From Dicyema japonicum (Eukaryota; Dicyemida; Rhombozoa; Dicyemidae): a stretch of DNA of 64,000 nt. The position numbers and the translations under genes were made by a program. Below are positions 35,930-46,886 of this stretch, one piece after another (within the stretch, counting starts at the first letter, position 1; each line of letters starts with the position of its first letter). The notes under the pieces were generated by a model. It worked only from the letters and a program-made list of their open reading frames with translations, made no database searches and had not been told where the DNA came from. The stretch is from positions 401,553 through 465,552 of the forward strand of contig RDEW01000045.1 of NCBI GenBank assembly GCA_011109175.1, given 5' to 3'.

Positions 35930-36115
35930 CTATTTTTACTTATTTTCTGAATAACCAACAATGAAAACAATATTGATATGACAAAAATCATTTCACTTGA
36001 AATTACAAAAATTTATTACATAAATAAGGTTAACCATAAATAAACTAAAAAATTTTAATATTAAAATTAAAAGTTAAAATATAATTTCTAACTTAGTCTG
36101 TTTTTTACCTCTTTG

Positions 36116-36127
36116 TAGACTACTCTT
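36116..36127. repeat. Left target-site duplication of the family B insertion in R1
   Basis: TAGACTACTCTT here, TAGACCACTCTT at 38963-38974, one mismatch. The uninterrupted site is at 46491-46502. Confidence 0.7.
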
Positions 36128-38962
36128 TTTGGTGAGGTGGTGACGTGCCTCTTTTCTTCTCTGTACAACGGTTAAGAAAAATGTCTGAAAAACACTCATC
36201 ATACAATCGAGAATTCAGGCTAATGACGTTCAACGCACGTGGAATATCGAAAGATTGGACAAGGAAAGTATTTTGTGACGATCTCGAGAAATACAAAATA
36301 TCTATTGGCTGCCTACAAGAGACGAAAATCGAAAATGGACGCGATGAGACATGGAACAACTACCGACTGATTCTCTTCCCAACTGAATACAAGCACTACG
36401 CCATGAGATTTGCCCTACACGTGGATTGCCTCAAAAAATTACATCGCTATTGGAGAGTCAACGACCGAATATGTGTCCTACAAGTCAAACTAAATCAACT
36501 ATGCCCGTTTAAGAGTCTATTAACCGTCATAAATGTCTATGCACCACACTGTGGACGAGTAATTAAGAACCCCGGTGAGCTCGAGGAATTCTACTCAGAA
36601 CTATCAAGCACATACTCTAACAATGCTTCCTCGTCCCTTGTCTTTGTTGCGGAAGATATTAAATGCAAAGGCCGGAATGCGAATGGGGCCCGAAGAATAC
36701 TNCGTCATAAATGTCTATGCACCACACTGTGGACGAGTAATCAAGAACCCCAGTGAGCTCGAGGAATTCTACTCAGAACTATCAAGCACATACTCTGACA
36801 ATGCTTCCCCGTCCCTTGTCTTTGTTGCGGAAGATATTAAATGCAAAGGCCGGAATGCGAATGGGGCCCGTAGAATACTTTATTGGAAGACACAGGCGCG
36901 GAAGAAGAAATGCTCTAGAGCCTCTCTGGTGAACTTCTGCGAGGCAAATAGCCTTTTCCTGTGCAACACGGCCCTCACGCACTCAGCTTTCCTCAAGACG
37001 ACGTGGCACGGACAAAGAAAAAACTCTGTCGGAGAGACCGTGAATATATAATCAAATCGACTACATTATCTGCCGAAAGTTTGATAAACACCTGATAAAT
37101 GTTGCACGTTCCTACCAGGGAACAACAACTGACAGCGACCACAGGATCGTCATTACAAAACTTTCTGTAAAAAAGCACCTGACTGGGAAAAAATACATTG
37201 AAAACGCGAAGAAGGCGAGACAAAGGCCCAATATATACTTTCAAACAGAAAAATTGTGGTTAGAGCCCACTTGTAGAGCTAAATATCACGAACAAATCGA
37301 GACTCTTATGGAGAAAACCGCACCGGAATCATCAGTACGAACTCTGTCGGATCAAACAAAGCAGGTAATCTCCAAGTCGGCCAATATATACCTTGGAGTC
37401 CGAAATCATTACGCCCTAAAATTGGATCACCACCCGAACGTGCCAGATATGGCAAAGCATTGCAGATAGCTACGGCTAAAAGTGGCAAACACGTCAGACG
37501 AGAGTAAAAAAAAGAGCTTAGTATCTAATAAAGGGAACAAAGGGAACTAAAATGGAAAATCAAAAAGATGAACAGAAAACACTCACTGGAAATTATTACA
37601 TCCCTATTAAAAGATATGGAATGCCTAAAGGACAATTCAAGGATGTATGCGGCTGTTGTGGACAAAGAAAGGACAAAACATCCTTCACATCAAAGACAAA
37701 GATGGAAAATTCGTGGGTAACCCGGAAGAAAAAGCAGAATTGATTGCACGACACTTCGAAACACTGTTGAATAAAGAAAACATCCTTCACATCAAAGACA
37801 AAGATGGAAAATTCGTGGGTAACCCGGAAGAAAAAGCAGAATTGATTGCACGACACTTCGAAACACTGTTGAATAAAGAAAATAATGACTTTCCTCCTTT
37901 CCAAGGAGAAGCAAAGGCGCTAAAAATCCCAATCACAGTGGAAGAGGTGGAATTAGCGATAAATAAGCTGAAGAACAACAAGACTATCTGAGGACAGAAG
38001 GAGCAACTTCCCGTAGTTTCAAAACAACGATTGCGACACCCCAGGGTGATTCCCTCTTCCTTTACTATTCACCATATACCTTGAATCTGCACTCCGCGAC
38101 CTCCGTTAATGCTATATAGGAGACATAGAAGAGACATCTTATGCGGATGATGTGGATTTTGTATCATGGAACGTGACCGCACTCCAACACCTGCTAGAAA
38201 ATGCACCTGCGGAGCTTGAGAATTGGTTTCTCAGCGTAAATGTTAACAAAACTGAAATTACGGAAATCAAAAGAGAAGACAATATTACTCATGAAAGATG
38301 GAGACGTACTAATAAGCTTGGCTCTCTACTAGGAGACGCTGAAGATGTACTAAGGAGGAAAACATTGGCAAATGCGGCAATGGCTAAACTGAAGAAAGGA
38401 TGGCTAAGGGCCAAAGGACTTGAAATTGACATCAGATGCAGGCTTTACAGCGCGTTTGTGAAATCAATCCTACTGTATAACGCTGGAACATGGGGAAGTT
38501 CCTTCAACGAACTATTGAAACTGGATTCGTTCCATAGAAGGCAATTAAGAAGCTTACTCGGAATGGAGTGGCCACGTAGAATATCAACCACTGGTATCTA
38601 CAAAAAGTGTATTTTCTTACATCAGCAAGGATGTGATAGATGCCCGGTGGAAGCTATTTGGGCATGTATTAAGAATAAACCCGGACGCACCCGCTAAAAA
38701 AGCGATGGAAGATTACTTTGACAGTTGCGAAAAACCCTTCCGCGGACGACCTAGATCGACACTTCCAACAGCCCTAAACAAAGATTTAAATCGTGTGAGA
38801 AAAAATCTAAAGACGTGGGACGACCTGGACGAATTGAGATCACTCGCATTCGACAGAGGAAGATGAAGAAGAGTGAACTATAAATATTGTTTCTTTGAGA
38901 GTTGCACATGCGGGGCTATAATCATTATGGCTTTCGTGAAAGTGCCTTAATAATAATGATAA
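36128..38962 (+). mobile_element. Family B LINE inserted in repeat R1
   Basis: The 5' leader has GGTGGTGACGTGCCTC, then an ATG (36181) and RLMTFNARGISKDW, GCLQETKIENGRDETWNNY and INVYAPHCGRVIKNPGELEE. An assembly N at 36702 is flanked by two copies of a 177-bp block. The linker has a 103-bp tandem duplication (about 37676-37880). The RT core between LAINKLKNNKT (about 37950) and ATPQGDSL (about 38040) is deleted; the catalytic box TSYADDVDFVS survives, followed by the tail with FRGRPRSTLPTALNKDL and a TTAATAATAATGATAATAG end. The endonuclease is full-length, but the element is not functional. Confidence 0.8.
36525..36880 (+). repeat. Duplicated 177-bp block around an assembly N (36702)
   Basis: 36525-36701 and 36703-36880 are almost the same sequence (a few base changes), separated by a single N. 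This looks like two contig ends that overlap but were joined without merging. Confidence 0.8.
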
Positions 38963-39355
38963 TAGACCACTCTTCTGAAGGTAGTAGAAGGGTAAGGAAA
39001 ATCGAACGGTTTTCTTCCATGCAGAACTTTCACTGAGCGCCACCACAACAACAAATGAACCGCATGACGCCACGCTTAAAATTTCACCTCTGAAAATTAT
39101 TTTATATACTAAAATTACTGAACTACGCTGTTTTACTATGACTAATTCTGTGGATATTGATTTATTTAAGAAACGAACTCTTTCTCAAAAACCTAACTCC
39201 AACTTTCTCTAGATACTTGATGTTTCACAAAGACCTTAGACTCGGAAGAGGTGGAAGGCTCCTTACCATTGTCAGGAGTCAGATCCAAGTAGAGGATTTA
39301 TAGGATAAAATATCAACTCGTTTCCTCCCCGAAAATCCTTTTGAACATCTTACTA
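38963..39355. repeat. Repeat R1, copy 1, right part
   Basis: Continues the match to 46491-46886. It stops at a TA followed by what looks like a pogo/Tigger end; copy 2 runs on past this point with other sequence. Confidence 0.75.
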
Positions 39356-40935
39356 CTGTCGAACCCCGGGGTGAGGCATCAAAGTGCTCCAAAACCGGGG
39401 TTTGGTTCAAACTATTGATTTATGGTTGATTTAACTTAAATTTTTGTTTACTTTGCGAAAAAGGAACTTCTTCACCTCTTCCAAAGTGTTTATAAAATAA
39501 GTTGTGATTTTTTGCTTTATAGTTTGATGGATTTCTATTCTATGTTTTTATTCGATTTTTATTAATTAACAAATCATTATTTTTAAAGCATTTTTTTGAA
39601 ATAATCAGTCAATTTCAAATTTTTCTTATTTCTTAAATTTTTCCAAGTTGAAATCTAAACTCATACTATTTTTGTAATGTCTCAAAAGATGTATTTTGAG
39701 CTATATTTTCTAACTTATCCATCATTTCATAAGTTTTTGATATCGTTGTTTTGTCTTCTGTGTCAACTCCATTATAAAACTCACAACTCTTGACTAGATC
39801 TTCGTTTTCTTCAGATATTACTTCAGTTACTATTTTTTCCACGAGTTCTTCCCCACAATTTTTATCTTCAACTGATTCTTCTCTATTTTCTTCAATTTTC
39901 TTCCAACAATTAATTATTGTTGTTTCTTTAACTTCCATCCACGCTTTTTTAACAAGTACCATAATCTGTCGCATATCTATATTTTTTAAAAATTTAAGAT
40001 TAATTGTTGTATCTTCTTCTAAATTGAGCATAAAATCCATTATGAAGTTTATGTACTTTAAAACACTTTATTATACCCATGTCTAAAGGTTGAATCAAAG
40101 ATGTTGTGTTTTTCGGCAGAAAAAACAATTTAACATTTGAGTATTCCAATAAATAATGGCATGTAGCATTATCCATTATTAAAAGTATTTTTCTATCTTG
40201 TAGGAGAAAGTCGTCGTTAATCTTTGAAAGCCACATTTTGAAAATTTCTCTATTCATCCAGGAATTTTTTGACGCTGCATATAAAATATCGAATTTTTAC
40301 AATCAAAATCTATGTTAAAATATAATTAAGCAAACTTTTCATACAACGAGGTGATTTGTATTTTCCAATAACAAGGGGTCTTAATTTATTTCCTGCTGCA
40401 TTACAGCAAAGGTGAACTTAATCTTTCTTTACTGACCATGACATGTTTCTATAGATTCGACATAAGATCTTGAAGGAAATTTTTTAACATACAAAGATGT
40501 TTCATCACAGTTAAAAATATTTTCAGGACCATAAGTTTTCAACAAATTATCGATTTGAAAGAAAAAATTTGCCAAATTACTTTTATCTGCTGAATTTTTT
40601 TCACCACAAATGGTTTTAAAAACCAGATCATGTCTCTTCTTAAATCTGTCTAACCAACCGTTTGAGGCTTTAAAAGATGTTGAATAATTCAATTTTGTCG
40701 ATATTTTTTTCACGATGGCTTTGATTAAAGTACCCGAAATAGAAAAGGTATCATCCCCCAAACGACGAAAAGCATTAAAAGTTAATTCGTCAAGTTTTTC
40801 AAATTGATTGACTTCATTAGAAACTGGTTCAACTTCATCTATTTGAACTAATCTTGAAATGACTGATCCGGTATTAATGAAAGAAGAAATGTTTTTTTTT
40901 GATTCGGGAATCAGGTCTATGGAAAATTGTACATC
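39356..40935 (-). mobile_element. Pogo/Tigger transposon with CENP-B-type HTH and DDE domains
   Basis: From about 40900 down the frames read ELTFNAFRRLGDD, ISGTLIKAIVKKISTKLN and SNGWLDRFKKRHDLVFK (CENP-B-type DNA-binding domain), GPENIFNCDETSLYVKKF (first aspartate), KILLIMDNATCH (second), FFLPKNTTSLIQPLDMG (third) and a C-terminal acidic tail with IINCWKKIEEN. This is the most complete pogo transposase here, with frame breaks near 40430-40260 and 40030. Its 3' end abuts R1 at a TA (39354-39355), consistent with pogo target choice. The 5' side is cut by a LINE fragment at about 40936. Confidence 0.75.
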
Positions 40936-41350
40936 ACCCTATCCTTAAAACGCTCTACTCACAGTACATCGAACCATGCATTTCATATGCGTGTGCTTCA
41001 TGGGGACCATTGGCATCTTATACGAACATCAGAAAATTTTTGCAACCCAGAAAAGGGCCTTCAATCTAACTGAAAGATGGTATACATGGGAAAATTTCAA
41101 ATCACCGACCCCCTTGGAGACACTAATTGAAAAAAAACAAAACAGGACACCAATTCCAAGAAGGAAGTGGTCACCCGCAGCGAACTTGTGTAGGCTCAAG
41201 GGATCAACACCGAGCAAAAATGAGAGCCATGATTCAATTTGTCGGAATCACTTGTATTCAGATATGAATAGTGGACACAACCTTCTACTTTTTACTATAA
41301 TACGAAAAGCTTCCATTCTAAAAAGAGTCACACTTTCACGGACTAAATAA
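40936..41350 (+). pseudogene. Family A/CR1-Jockey-like LINE, RT thumb fragment
   Basis: The frame shows LYSQYIEPCISYACASWGPL followed by IRKFLQPQKRAFNLT in shifted frames, the post-catalytic region of a Jockey/CR1-type RT, as at 18430. The 110-codon frame at 40976-41350 includes part of this. Catalytic boxes are absent. Confidence 0.45.
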
Positions 41351-42260
41351 TGTAAAGTGGAGAAAGTTCGTATGTTTCGTCGACCACTTCTTGTGCTGAT
41401 TCATACAGAACATTTCATGTTTATCGACAACGCTGTACATTTTTCAACAAATTTGTCCTGGAGGGCATGAGAAAATACATTAAAAGAAAATCTTTGCTAT
41501 GACGAAGAAAGGAGACACAAGGTAACCAAGGTAAGAAACCATTTGAAAAACCTCCAGACCCAGTCTCAAGAAACTAGGGAGAGAATTCGACCCCGCCATC
41601 AAAAGTCTCTAGTATAGTCAGTCGACATTCAAAAAGCGTTTAACAAGGTCTCGAGGAAAATTCTGAATAGGATCCGACCAAACTGAAACTTTGGATTGCA
41701 AACAAATATTTCCCATCTTACGTTCACTAAGTGCAACTCTGTACTGAGAGATAGAAATATTAAGTAACTATCAAGTCCCTTCATGAGGCTATACTGAATA
41801 ATGGATTTGAAGAACATCGTTGAATTTTACTGCTCAGTGCAGGCATGTTAAATATAATGATCCTTTGTGCGGTCTTCGTGTTTGACATGCCTGATCTAGT
41901 GGATGTCGTATCAGACCACATAAGGAAGCTACATAGCTTTGAGATTACAGTATTTATGTTGCAAAGCAAGAACTGGAAGATTCAAAAATTAAATTAACAA
42001 AAAATAAAACGAAGCTGGAGATCGAACTCCTTAATTCCTAAGAAATTCCCCCTTGAGATATCATGCCCCTTCACAACCTAGAAAAATACCAGACTAGCAG
42101 CCTTATCGATATCTTTGTCTGGTGACGTATCTTAGAGCTCAAACTCCGAAAGGAGGCACCACTTAATTGCCCCTGACGGAATCCCGTCAGATAGAGGATG
42201 TCCTTAATTACGTATTACTGGGTTAGTCTAGGGTTTACCACTATGAATTTAGCTTCGTCG
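41351..42260 (+). pseudogene. Old LINE remnant with an RT motif
   Basis: At about 41625-41670 the plus strand reads VDIQKAFNKVSRKILNRI, an RT motif-A segment. Stops surround it, and no other motif is clear. The remainder is unassigned. Confidence 0.35.
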
Positions 42261-42270
42261 GACAAGTTAA

Positions 42271-42356
42271 ATGAAGGTAACTAATAGGGTGTTTTGGAAG
42301 CTTTCGTATTATTGCAGAAACCAGTTCCACCACCTTTTAACGTCTGCAAACGTACC
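42271..42356 (-). repeat. Interspersed 85-bp repeat (second copy at 44035-44116)
   Basis: The block containing AACTAATAGGGTGTTTTGG and AACGTCTGCAAACG recurs at 44035-44116 with few changes. In that copy it is followed, on the minus strand, by a TAA-repeat tail, so it is probably the 3' part of a retroposed element. The two copies flank MYG1. Confidence 0.7.
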
Positions 42357-42858
42357 AACGTAAAACTTCCGTTATATATCCTTGCTAAGCAATTTTTTAG
42401 ACTGTCTTGAATCTTTTAAAAGGGATCGTCTGTATCCTTTAGATACGGGTGCATTGTTCATCTGAATGCCTCTTAAAAAGATAATATTACATAAACACAG
42501 GGTAGCATACATCTCGACAAATTCATTTGGACGAACTATCGAGAATTTTGACCGAGTCAATGTTTAAGAACCATCCGAACGACACAAACATAAACGAACA
42601 AATCTCCCTTTTCACGACAAGCTCTTAGCAACTTTCAAGATCCTGGTCTTACTGGATTTACCTTTTTCAGGACCTCCTCCATCTCCCATCCTTTAGGGAC
42701 ACTAAACCTTCTTCAACCCTGCATTAAAAAATCTGATTCTCTTCAAAACTGAATGTAGTCCTCATGTCTTATTCTAAGCATTATTTTACATATCAACAAT
42801 ATTAGCCAAATATTAACTTTAAACTGACAAAAACGATTTAAAAGTTATGATTATTTTA
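42357..42858. other. No recognised gene
   Basis: An open frame at 42560-42372 (-) has no resemblance I can name. The last 80 bases are the AT-rich 3' flank of MYG1. Confidence 0.3.
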
Positions 42859-43928
42859 TTACATCATGGATACAATGGCTAATTGGAGAGCGTCCTCATA
42901 TGTCCTTGAAGCTCCAATAAAGCCATTAGAATGAACAAAAATAAGATCAAGTCCACTCTTGGAAACCAATTCGTCATCTCTGAGACCTCTAAACTCTTCC
43001 TTCAACGGATTCCTTTAATAAATAGCCCAGTGACCTTAAATCAAATTTGTTTTTATTCGAGACTGCTTTAACTGAATAACTGTCTTCTCTCACATTTCTG
43101 ACAATGACGTAAAGCACGTGGCCTTCAATATTATTCATTTTTTCTAGTTTTTTTAGCTCATTGTCATATGGACAATATTTATCAAAGTACATGATTCTGC
43201 CACTAGAATGGACAATATGGCGACTGTGGAATGCCTTTGAGACAAGATTGAAAATCAAAGTGGTGGACTTTATGCAATAAGTAAGTCTGGAATTGAACTC
43301 ATCTCCCACCATTTTCATAGCATCAATAAAGTTGCCAATCTATAAACTGAGTTAATTTGCTTAACTTGGTCGTCATTTTCTGGAGTTTCTTCGTACCAAG
43401 GACGGTTACACAGTTCGACACGGGCACTTAAGTCAGAATATTTATAATATCTATGAAATACTCAAATCCTCAAACTTGAACTCTGAACAGTCACAAACGG
43501 GACATCCATTATCGATGGCGTCTATCTCCATAATAAAGGTTTCGTAAAACTTGTAGAATATATCATCGACTTGATTCTCACTCAAAGACGAGTCAAATTC
43601 ATTAATTATGCGTTTTCCGTAAAAATAGTAGATAAGTCCAGTTGAGTTCAGTTTTATGTCAAAGTCATATTTTCCGTTAGAAATGGTAGAAAATGTCTCC
43701 TTGAATGAGCTCTGATGATGGTCGTACAATTTTTTCGAATGGTCAAAGATGCAGCCAATGTCGAAAACAATGTCACAAGTTTTCAAAATAGAAGGATCTC
43801 GAGTTCTAAGGTGTGGAATTATATAACCTGTGAATTGATGCATCCTTGAATTCTTTTAGTCGTTTGACCATATAACAAGCGAGTACGTCATCACAGTGGA
43901 ATCTTCCAGTATGTGTGCCAATCCTCAT
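42859..43928 (-). CDS. MYG1: MYG1 exonuclease (UPF0160/DHH-like), five exons
   Basis: MYG1 is a 3'-5' RNA exonuclease acting in nucleus and mitochondria, with DHH-type metal-binding motifs. Exons are 43928-43828, 43805-43476, 43450-43366, 43339-43035 and 43012-42859; introns are 22, 25, 26 and 22 nt. Motifs read are [17 protein letters not shown] (HxGxFHCD), [30 protein letters not shown]-like SNTG replaced by [20 protein letters not shown], and the C-terminal [10 protein letters not shown] and [19 protein letters not shown]. All joins keep frame, with no indel, so the gene looks intact. The protein starts directly at the catalytic domain, without the mitochondrial presequence of the human protein. 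A LINE/SINE tail lies just upstream. Confidence 0.92.
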
Positions 43929-43944
43929 GATGCTTAATATTTGA

Positions 43945-44116
43945 ATTATTATAAGAAAAAATATTATTATTATTATTATTATTACCCCCAGGATCACTGG
44001 GTCAAAGAGAAAGAAATAAAAGTTCTCATTTAAATGAAGGTAACTAATAGGGTGTTTTGGAGGCTTTCGTATTATTGCAGAAACCAGTTCCACCACCTTT
44101 TAACGTCTGCAAACGG
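43945..44116 (-). mobile_element. 3' end of a retroposed element with (TAA)n tail
   Basis: Read on the minus strand, the 85-bp block (44116-44035) runs into GAGAACTTTTATTTCTTTCT, then TTTGACCCAGTGATCC and about seven TAA repeats (43955-43985). The same end, with a shorter body, occurs at 60928-61030, where it has a clear target-site duplication. It looks like a SINE or the tail of a LINE whose body is not in this window. Confidence 0.55.
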
Positions 44117-44212
44117 TAGATATATACATTAAAAACCCGACTCACATAAGTAAATCGCTGGGAAAGGTAATAGTATACGTATAACCTTTCCTGAGATATC
44201 AGGATATTTTGA
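44115..44212 (+). repeat. 98-nt structured repeat (second copy at 47829-47926)
   Basis: It shares about 90% with 47829-47926 over exactly the same 98 nt. It can fold: GGAAAGG at 44161-44167 pairs with CCTTTCC at 44185-44191 across a TATACGTATA palindrome, and CCTGA pairs with TCAGG just after. It lies directly upstream of the unidentified frame at 44258. Function unknown. Confidence 0.6.
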
Positions 44213-44257
44213 GAGGACGAGTCCGGCGAGGTCGAGAATCCTAAACAGCTCTTCTCA

Positions 44258-44780
44258 TTGGACATGGCATCGGCTCAAAATTTCTGTATGATTGTAGATA
44301 TCGATAGTGTATGGAATAGAGAGCAGCTCGGTAAACTAGCCTCCTTTAAGAGTTTCCGTTGTAATTCTATTAAGAAATATTCAATGGGCTGGATTTTGTG
44401 TTCTGGTCCAATTAACCTTATTGCAAACTCCTCGATTGCATATTGTTTCAATGAAGAGAATCATGAAATCTGCACTGCCCATGATGGACTTGCATACGTC
44501 ATCGTTGGTCGTATAAATTGTTCATAAATCGTGGCAAGGCCACCAGTTTGGTCTCTAAGTGTTTTATATTAATAATTTATTATTTATTATATAACTTTCA
44601 AAAAGGGAACACCAATAAAGAAGGAATCAAACTTAGTGACCCCGGTATTCAAAAACAGTCGTTCGTAATTCCAAGTGCTTTTCCATATCCCATTTTTTTA
44701 GCAGAATTTAAAGAGGTGAGGATTTCTTTTGATATTTAAATAAACGATCATAATAGACGCAACAGAGAGCGAGAAAACCC
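44258..44780 (+). CDS. Unidentified protein-coding exons, possible host gene
   Basis: A clean frame starts MDMASAQNFCMIVDIDSVW and runs through SMGWILCSGPINLIANSS and CTAHDGLAYVIVG to a stop at 44527. A second frame (about 44548-44739) reads NKEGIKLSDPGIQKQ and FVIPSAFPYPIFLAEFKE. Joining them with a 35-nt GT-AG intron (about 44507-44541) keeps frame, and a donor-like GTGAGG follows FKE. Codon use and the ordered, non-repetitive sequence suggest a real gene with small introns. I do not recognise the family, and the end is not defined. A 45-nt intron inside the second part is also possible. Confidence 0.4.
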
Positions 44781-45554
44781 GATTCACTCTTCTGGATTCA
44801 GACTGGTCAACGACGGAAAGAATTAAATAAAGAGGTTTAAGAAAAACCATTTTCCTTTTTAAGCAGTTTGTGATCTCGTAATTTAAGACTGACATGCCAT
44901 AAACTTAGGAGACATAGGGGTAACCCACCGTTGGTTTTAGGAGCTGATTTTATAAGGAGGAAGCACATTTGCGGCGAAGATCTTGGGGAGAAGAGGTTTT
45001 TGTGACGGATAAAGCCGAAATTTAAGATTGTCCTTATAATGTTGAATTTCCAAACACTCATTTCCCAAATTTTAGCGAACATATTAATTTTTTGCTTTAT
45101 TACAAAAATTGTTTTAATGATAATAAACCGAGAGCAATGGGTCAAAGGTTCTAGGATGTCTCTGTATGAGTTCTCAATAAAGGTTGATTTTCATTTTATC
45201 TTTTAGTTTTCGGTCTGTGATAAAAAATGGTGTATTATAATTTTTAGAGTGTGCAAAAAGTTTGTTCAGATTGTTTAAGAGTGATTAAAGTTCTGATTTC
45301 ACCGTATCCACATATCTGTTTCGGCTTGCAATAAATAATCTGTCCAGGGCAAGATTAGACGTTCAAGAAAAAGTTGAAAAGTGATGGAAAAAATGATCCT
45401 TTAGGGGTGCCATATTTTAAAAAGGCTAAATTTGGATTTTGAATGCCCTATACATAATTGACCCCTTCGTTTGGTTAAGAGTTTGGATCTCCAGCGTGTA
45501 AAAATAGAATGAATGAGTTATTCATATAATAAAATTAAAAAAAATTAAATTTAC
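44781..45554. other. No recognised gene
   Basis: A minus-strand open frame (45145-44837) and its overlaps have no recognisable motif. The interval may contain further exons of the flanking unidentified genes. Confidence 0.25.
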
Positions 45555-45563
45555 TCATAGGCT

Positions 45564-45779
45564 GTGAAATTTCAAAGTGGGCGGCGGGAAAAAAAGTTGA
45601 CAACAACTGGCTCTATTGGAATAAACTCAATATTTGGAAAATTTTCTCCAAAATGTTTGATCCTGAAAAAAGTGATGAAGAAAGTACTCGAATCCTACAA
45701 AACTAAGTACAGGGAGCATCATGAAATCCACCATGAGGAGATGAAGACACAAGCTAAAGTGCACAAGTCATTAGTCTAA
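45564..45779 (+). CDS. Unidentified last exon, lysine/glutamate-rich
   Basis: Open from an AG at about 45559, the frame reads KFQSGRREKKLTTTGS, INSIFGKFSPKCL and KTKYREHHEIHHEEMKTQAK, ending HKSLV and TAA. The charged, helical-looking end suggests a coiled-coil tail. From 45729 on it lies within R1, so copy 1 keeps only its last few codons, mutated. No upstream exon could be joined. The family is not recognised. Confidence 0.3.
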   Translation: MKFQSGRREKKLTTTGSIGINSIFGKFSPKCLILKKVMKKVLESYKTKYREHHEIHHEEMKTQAKVHKSLV

Positions 45780-46886
45780 CTATTCGACCAATTAACCACT
45801 AACTCGTCATATTCATTAGTTTTTTAAACTGTACTTTATAAATAACACATTTAATGATAAACATTTTAAATTAATGTCTAACATATTGTAAAAACCAATT
45901 ACTTTAACAGTTGTTTGTCTATAATCGATTATACTATAAACCATCTTAGTTTTTCCAGTTTTGAACAATGAATCGATAATACGCTATGGTCTTGGTTAGA
46001 ATTCTTTCTGTCACTAAATTCGAAGAACTAGTCTCCATTGATGAAGAACATGGGAATTAATTCTTGTTTTATTAATAAGAACTTTTACAGGATTGTTAAT
46101 AAAACCAACAAAACCGAAATTAGTAACAGAATTAATGAAACTAACTAATCGTTGTTGACATCACTTTCATCCATATCTTCATCACCGAAATTCATTTTAA
46201 TCTCCTCATCTTCTAATTCTTTGGCTATATTTTCATCATCAAAATCTTCTGTTGTGTCTTCAACATAATCATTTGAATTCACAGTTCCTATCAATTCTAT
46301 TATCTATTTTTACTTATTTTCTGAATAACCAACAATGAAAACAATATTGATATGACAAAAATCATTTCACTTGAAATTACAAAAATTTATTACATAAATA
46401 AGGTTAACCATAAATAAACTAAAAAATTTTAATATTAAAATTAAAAGTTAAAATGTAATTTCTTACTTAGTCTGTTTTTTTACCTCTTTGTAGACCACTC
46501 TTCTGAAGGTAGTAGAAAGGTAGGGTAAGTCGAACGGTTCTCTTCCATGCAGAACTTGCACTGAGCGCCATCATAACTACAAATGAACCTCATGACGCCA
46601 CGCTTAAAATTTCATTTCTTTGAAAATTATTTTATATACTAAAATTACTGAACTACGCTGTTTTACTATGCCTAATTATGTAGAAATTGCTTTATTTAAG
46701 AAACGAAACTCTTTCTCAAAAACCTAACTCCAACTTTCTCTAGATATTTGATGTTTCACAGAGACCTTAGACTCGGGAGAGGTGGAAGGCTCCTTACCAT
46801 CGTCAGGAGTCAGATTCAAGTTGAGGATTTATAGGATAAAATATCAACTCGTTTCCTCCCCGAAGATCCTTTTGAACATCTTACTA
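45729..46886. repeat. Repeat R1, copy 2 (uninterrupted)
   Basis: 1.16 kb matching 35344-36127 plus 38963-39355 with scattered base changes. It contains the end of the plus-strand exon above and the acidic minus-strand exon (46145-46303), so it appears to be a duplicated piece of host sequence, not a transposon: no terminal repeats, no tail. It holds the empty target site of the family B element (46491-46502). Confidence 0.85.
46145..46303 (-). CDS. Acidic C-terminal exon inside R1 (copy 2)
   Basis: Same reading as 35771-35929: about 52 codons, rich in aspartate and glutamate, ending in TAG, preceded by AG (CTA at 46304-46306 on the plus strand). By eye I see no difference from copy 1 in this exon. 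Which copy, if either, is the working gene cannot be told. Confidence 0.35.
   Translation of the reverse strand: MIELIGTVNSNDYVEDTTEDFDDENIAKELEDEEIKMNFGDEDMDESDVNND

Larger units (their letters stand above)
35344..36127. repeat. Repeat R1, copy 1, left part
   Basis: About 780 bp nearly identical by eye to 45729-46502. It continues at 38963-39355 after the family B insertion. The end of a host plus-strand exon (see 45564) and an acidic minus-strand exon (35771-35929) fall within it. Confidence 0.85.

Noticed and set aside
42271-44116. The 85-bp repeats as inverted ends of a transposon carrying MYG1
   Set aside because: The two copies are in direct, not inverted, orientation, and one has a retroposon tail.
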